The notes beneath the pieces are model-generated. The model saw nothing but the letters and a program-made list of their open reading frames with translations, searched no databases and was not told the DNA's origin. From NCBI GenBank assembly GCA_963576475.1, contig OY754979.1, forward strand, positions 31,856,278 to 31,920,277: a stretch of 64,000 bases of DNA, read 5' to 3'. Both the position numbers and the translations under genes were made by a program. Source of the stretch: Molanna angustata. Its lineage: Eukaryota; Arthropoda; Insecta; Trichoptera; Molannidae. Positions 63,951 through 64,000 of this stretch are shown piece by piece. Within the stretch, counting starts at the first letter, position 1. Each line of letters starts with the position of its first letter.

Positions 63951-64000
63951 ATCTTCATCCTTCAAAATTCCATTTATGTAATTGTATTCCCGTGACATGT

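Overview
This window reads as intergenic or intronic DNA from an AT-rich insect nuclear genome, most likely a moth or butterfly. That assignment is inference. It rests on the frequent TAGGTACCTAC-like motifs, RTE-type reverse transcriptase tails ending in HDPQ, Jockey and CR1-like LINE tails with (TAAA)n or (TTTA)n ends, and tRNA-derived SINEs. I see no intact host gene with a recognisable exon structure, no rRNA, no functional tRNA gene, and nothing bacterial such as operons or CRISPR arrays. Almost every supportable coding signal is a piece of a transposable element.

Layout. 0-5.5 kb: an RTE fragment, a palindrome with hammerhead-like cores, and two related minisatellites (41-bp and 39-bp units). 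5.5-15.5 kb: RTE and other LINE tails, a Helitron-like element (7722-8584), tRNA-SINEs and a 162-bp tandem repeat (12.5-13.2 kb). 15.6-17 kb: a broken gene of an uncharacterised DDE-transposase-like family. 18.3-18.7 kb: a coherent but unrecognised ORF. 19-20.3 kb: a CR1-like tail and a SINE. 22-25.9 kb: foldback MITEs with 72-bp inverted ends. 26.8-29.2 kb: a MITE, a 312-bp satellite and a long (TA)n run. 29.4-33 kb: LINE fragments, a minisatellite invaded twice, and a retroposon with a 14-bp target duplication. 33.4-33.9 kb: a Penelope-like element tail followed by a hammerhead-like motif. 37.4-41.5 kb: a SINE, an hAT-type MITE with an 8-bp duplication, RTE pieces and a 33-bp-TIR element. 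43-47 kb: tandemly expanded MITE sequence, a 40-bp minisatellite and LINE insertions. 48-53.6 kb: SINE, RTE, a second Helitron-like copy, and 115-bp tandem repeats. 54.5-59.8 kb: a third Helitron-like copy broken by two different LINEs, one with an 838-codon uninterrupted endonuclease/RT ORF. 60.8-64 kb: an internally deleted SINE with an 18-bp duplication, a 96-bp-arm palindrome, and a Jockey tail.

The useful biology is the layering of insertions. Several elements could be delimited because a second copy of the host repeat, without the insertion, lies in the same window (26.8 against 32.4 kb, 37.6 against 2.5/21.2/47.9 kb, 40.6 against 15.0 kb). The strongest candidates for something poorly described are the transposase-like gene at 15.6-17 kb, the hammerhead-like motifs of Penelope type at 1.6, 33.8, 47.0 and 61.2 kb, the Helitron-like family with subterminal inverted repeats, and the 215-bp retroposon. 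No searches were possible. Family names beyond motif level are from recognition and should be read with the stated confidence.
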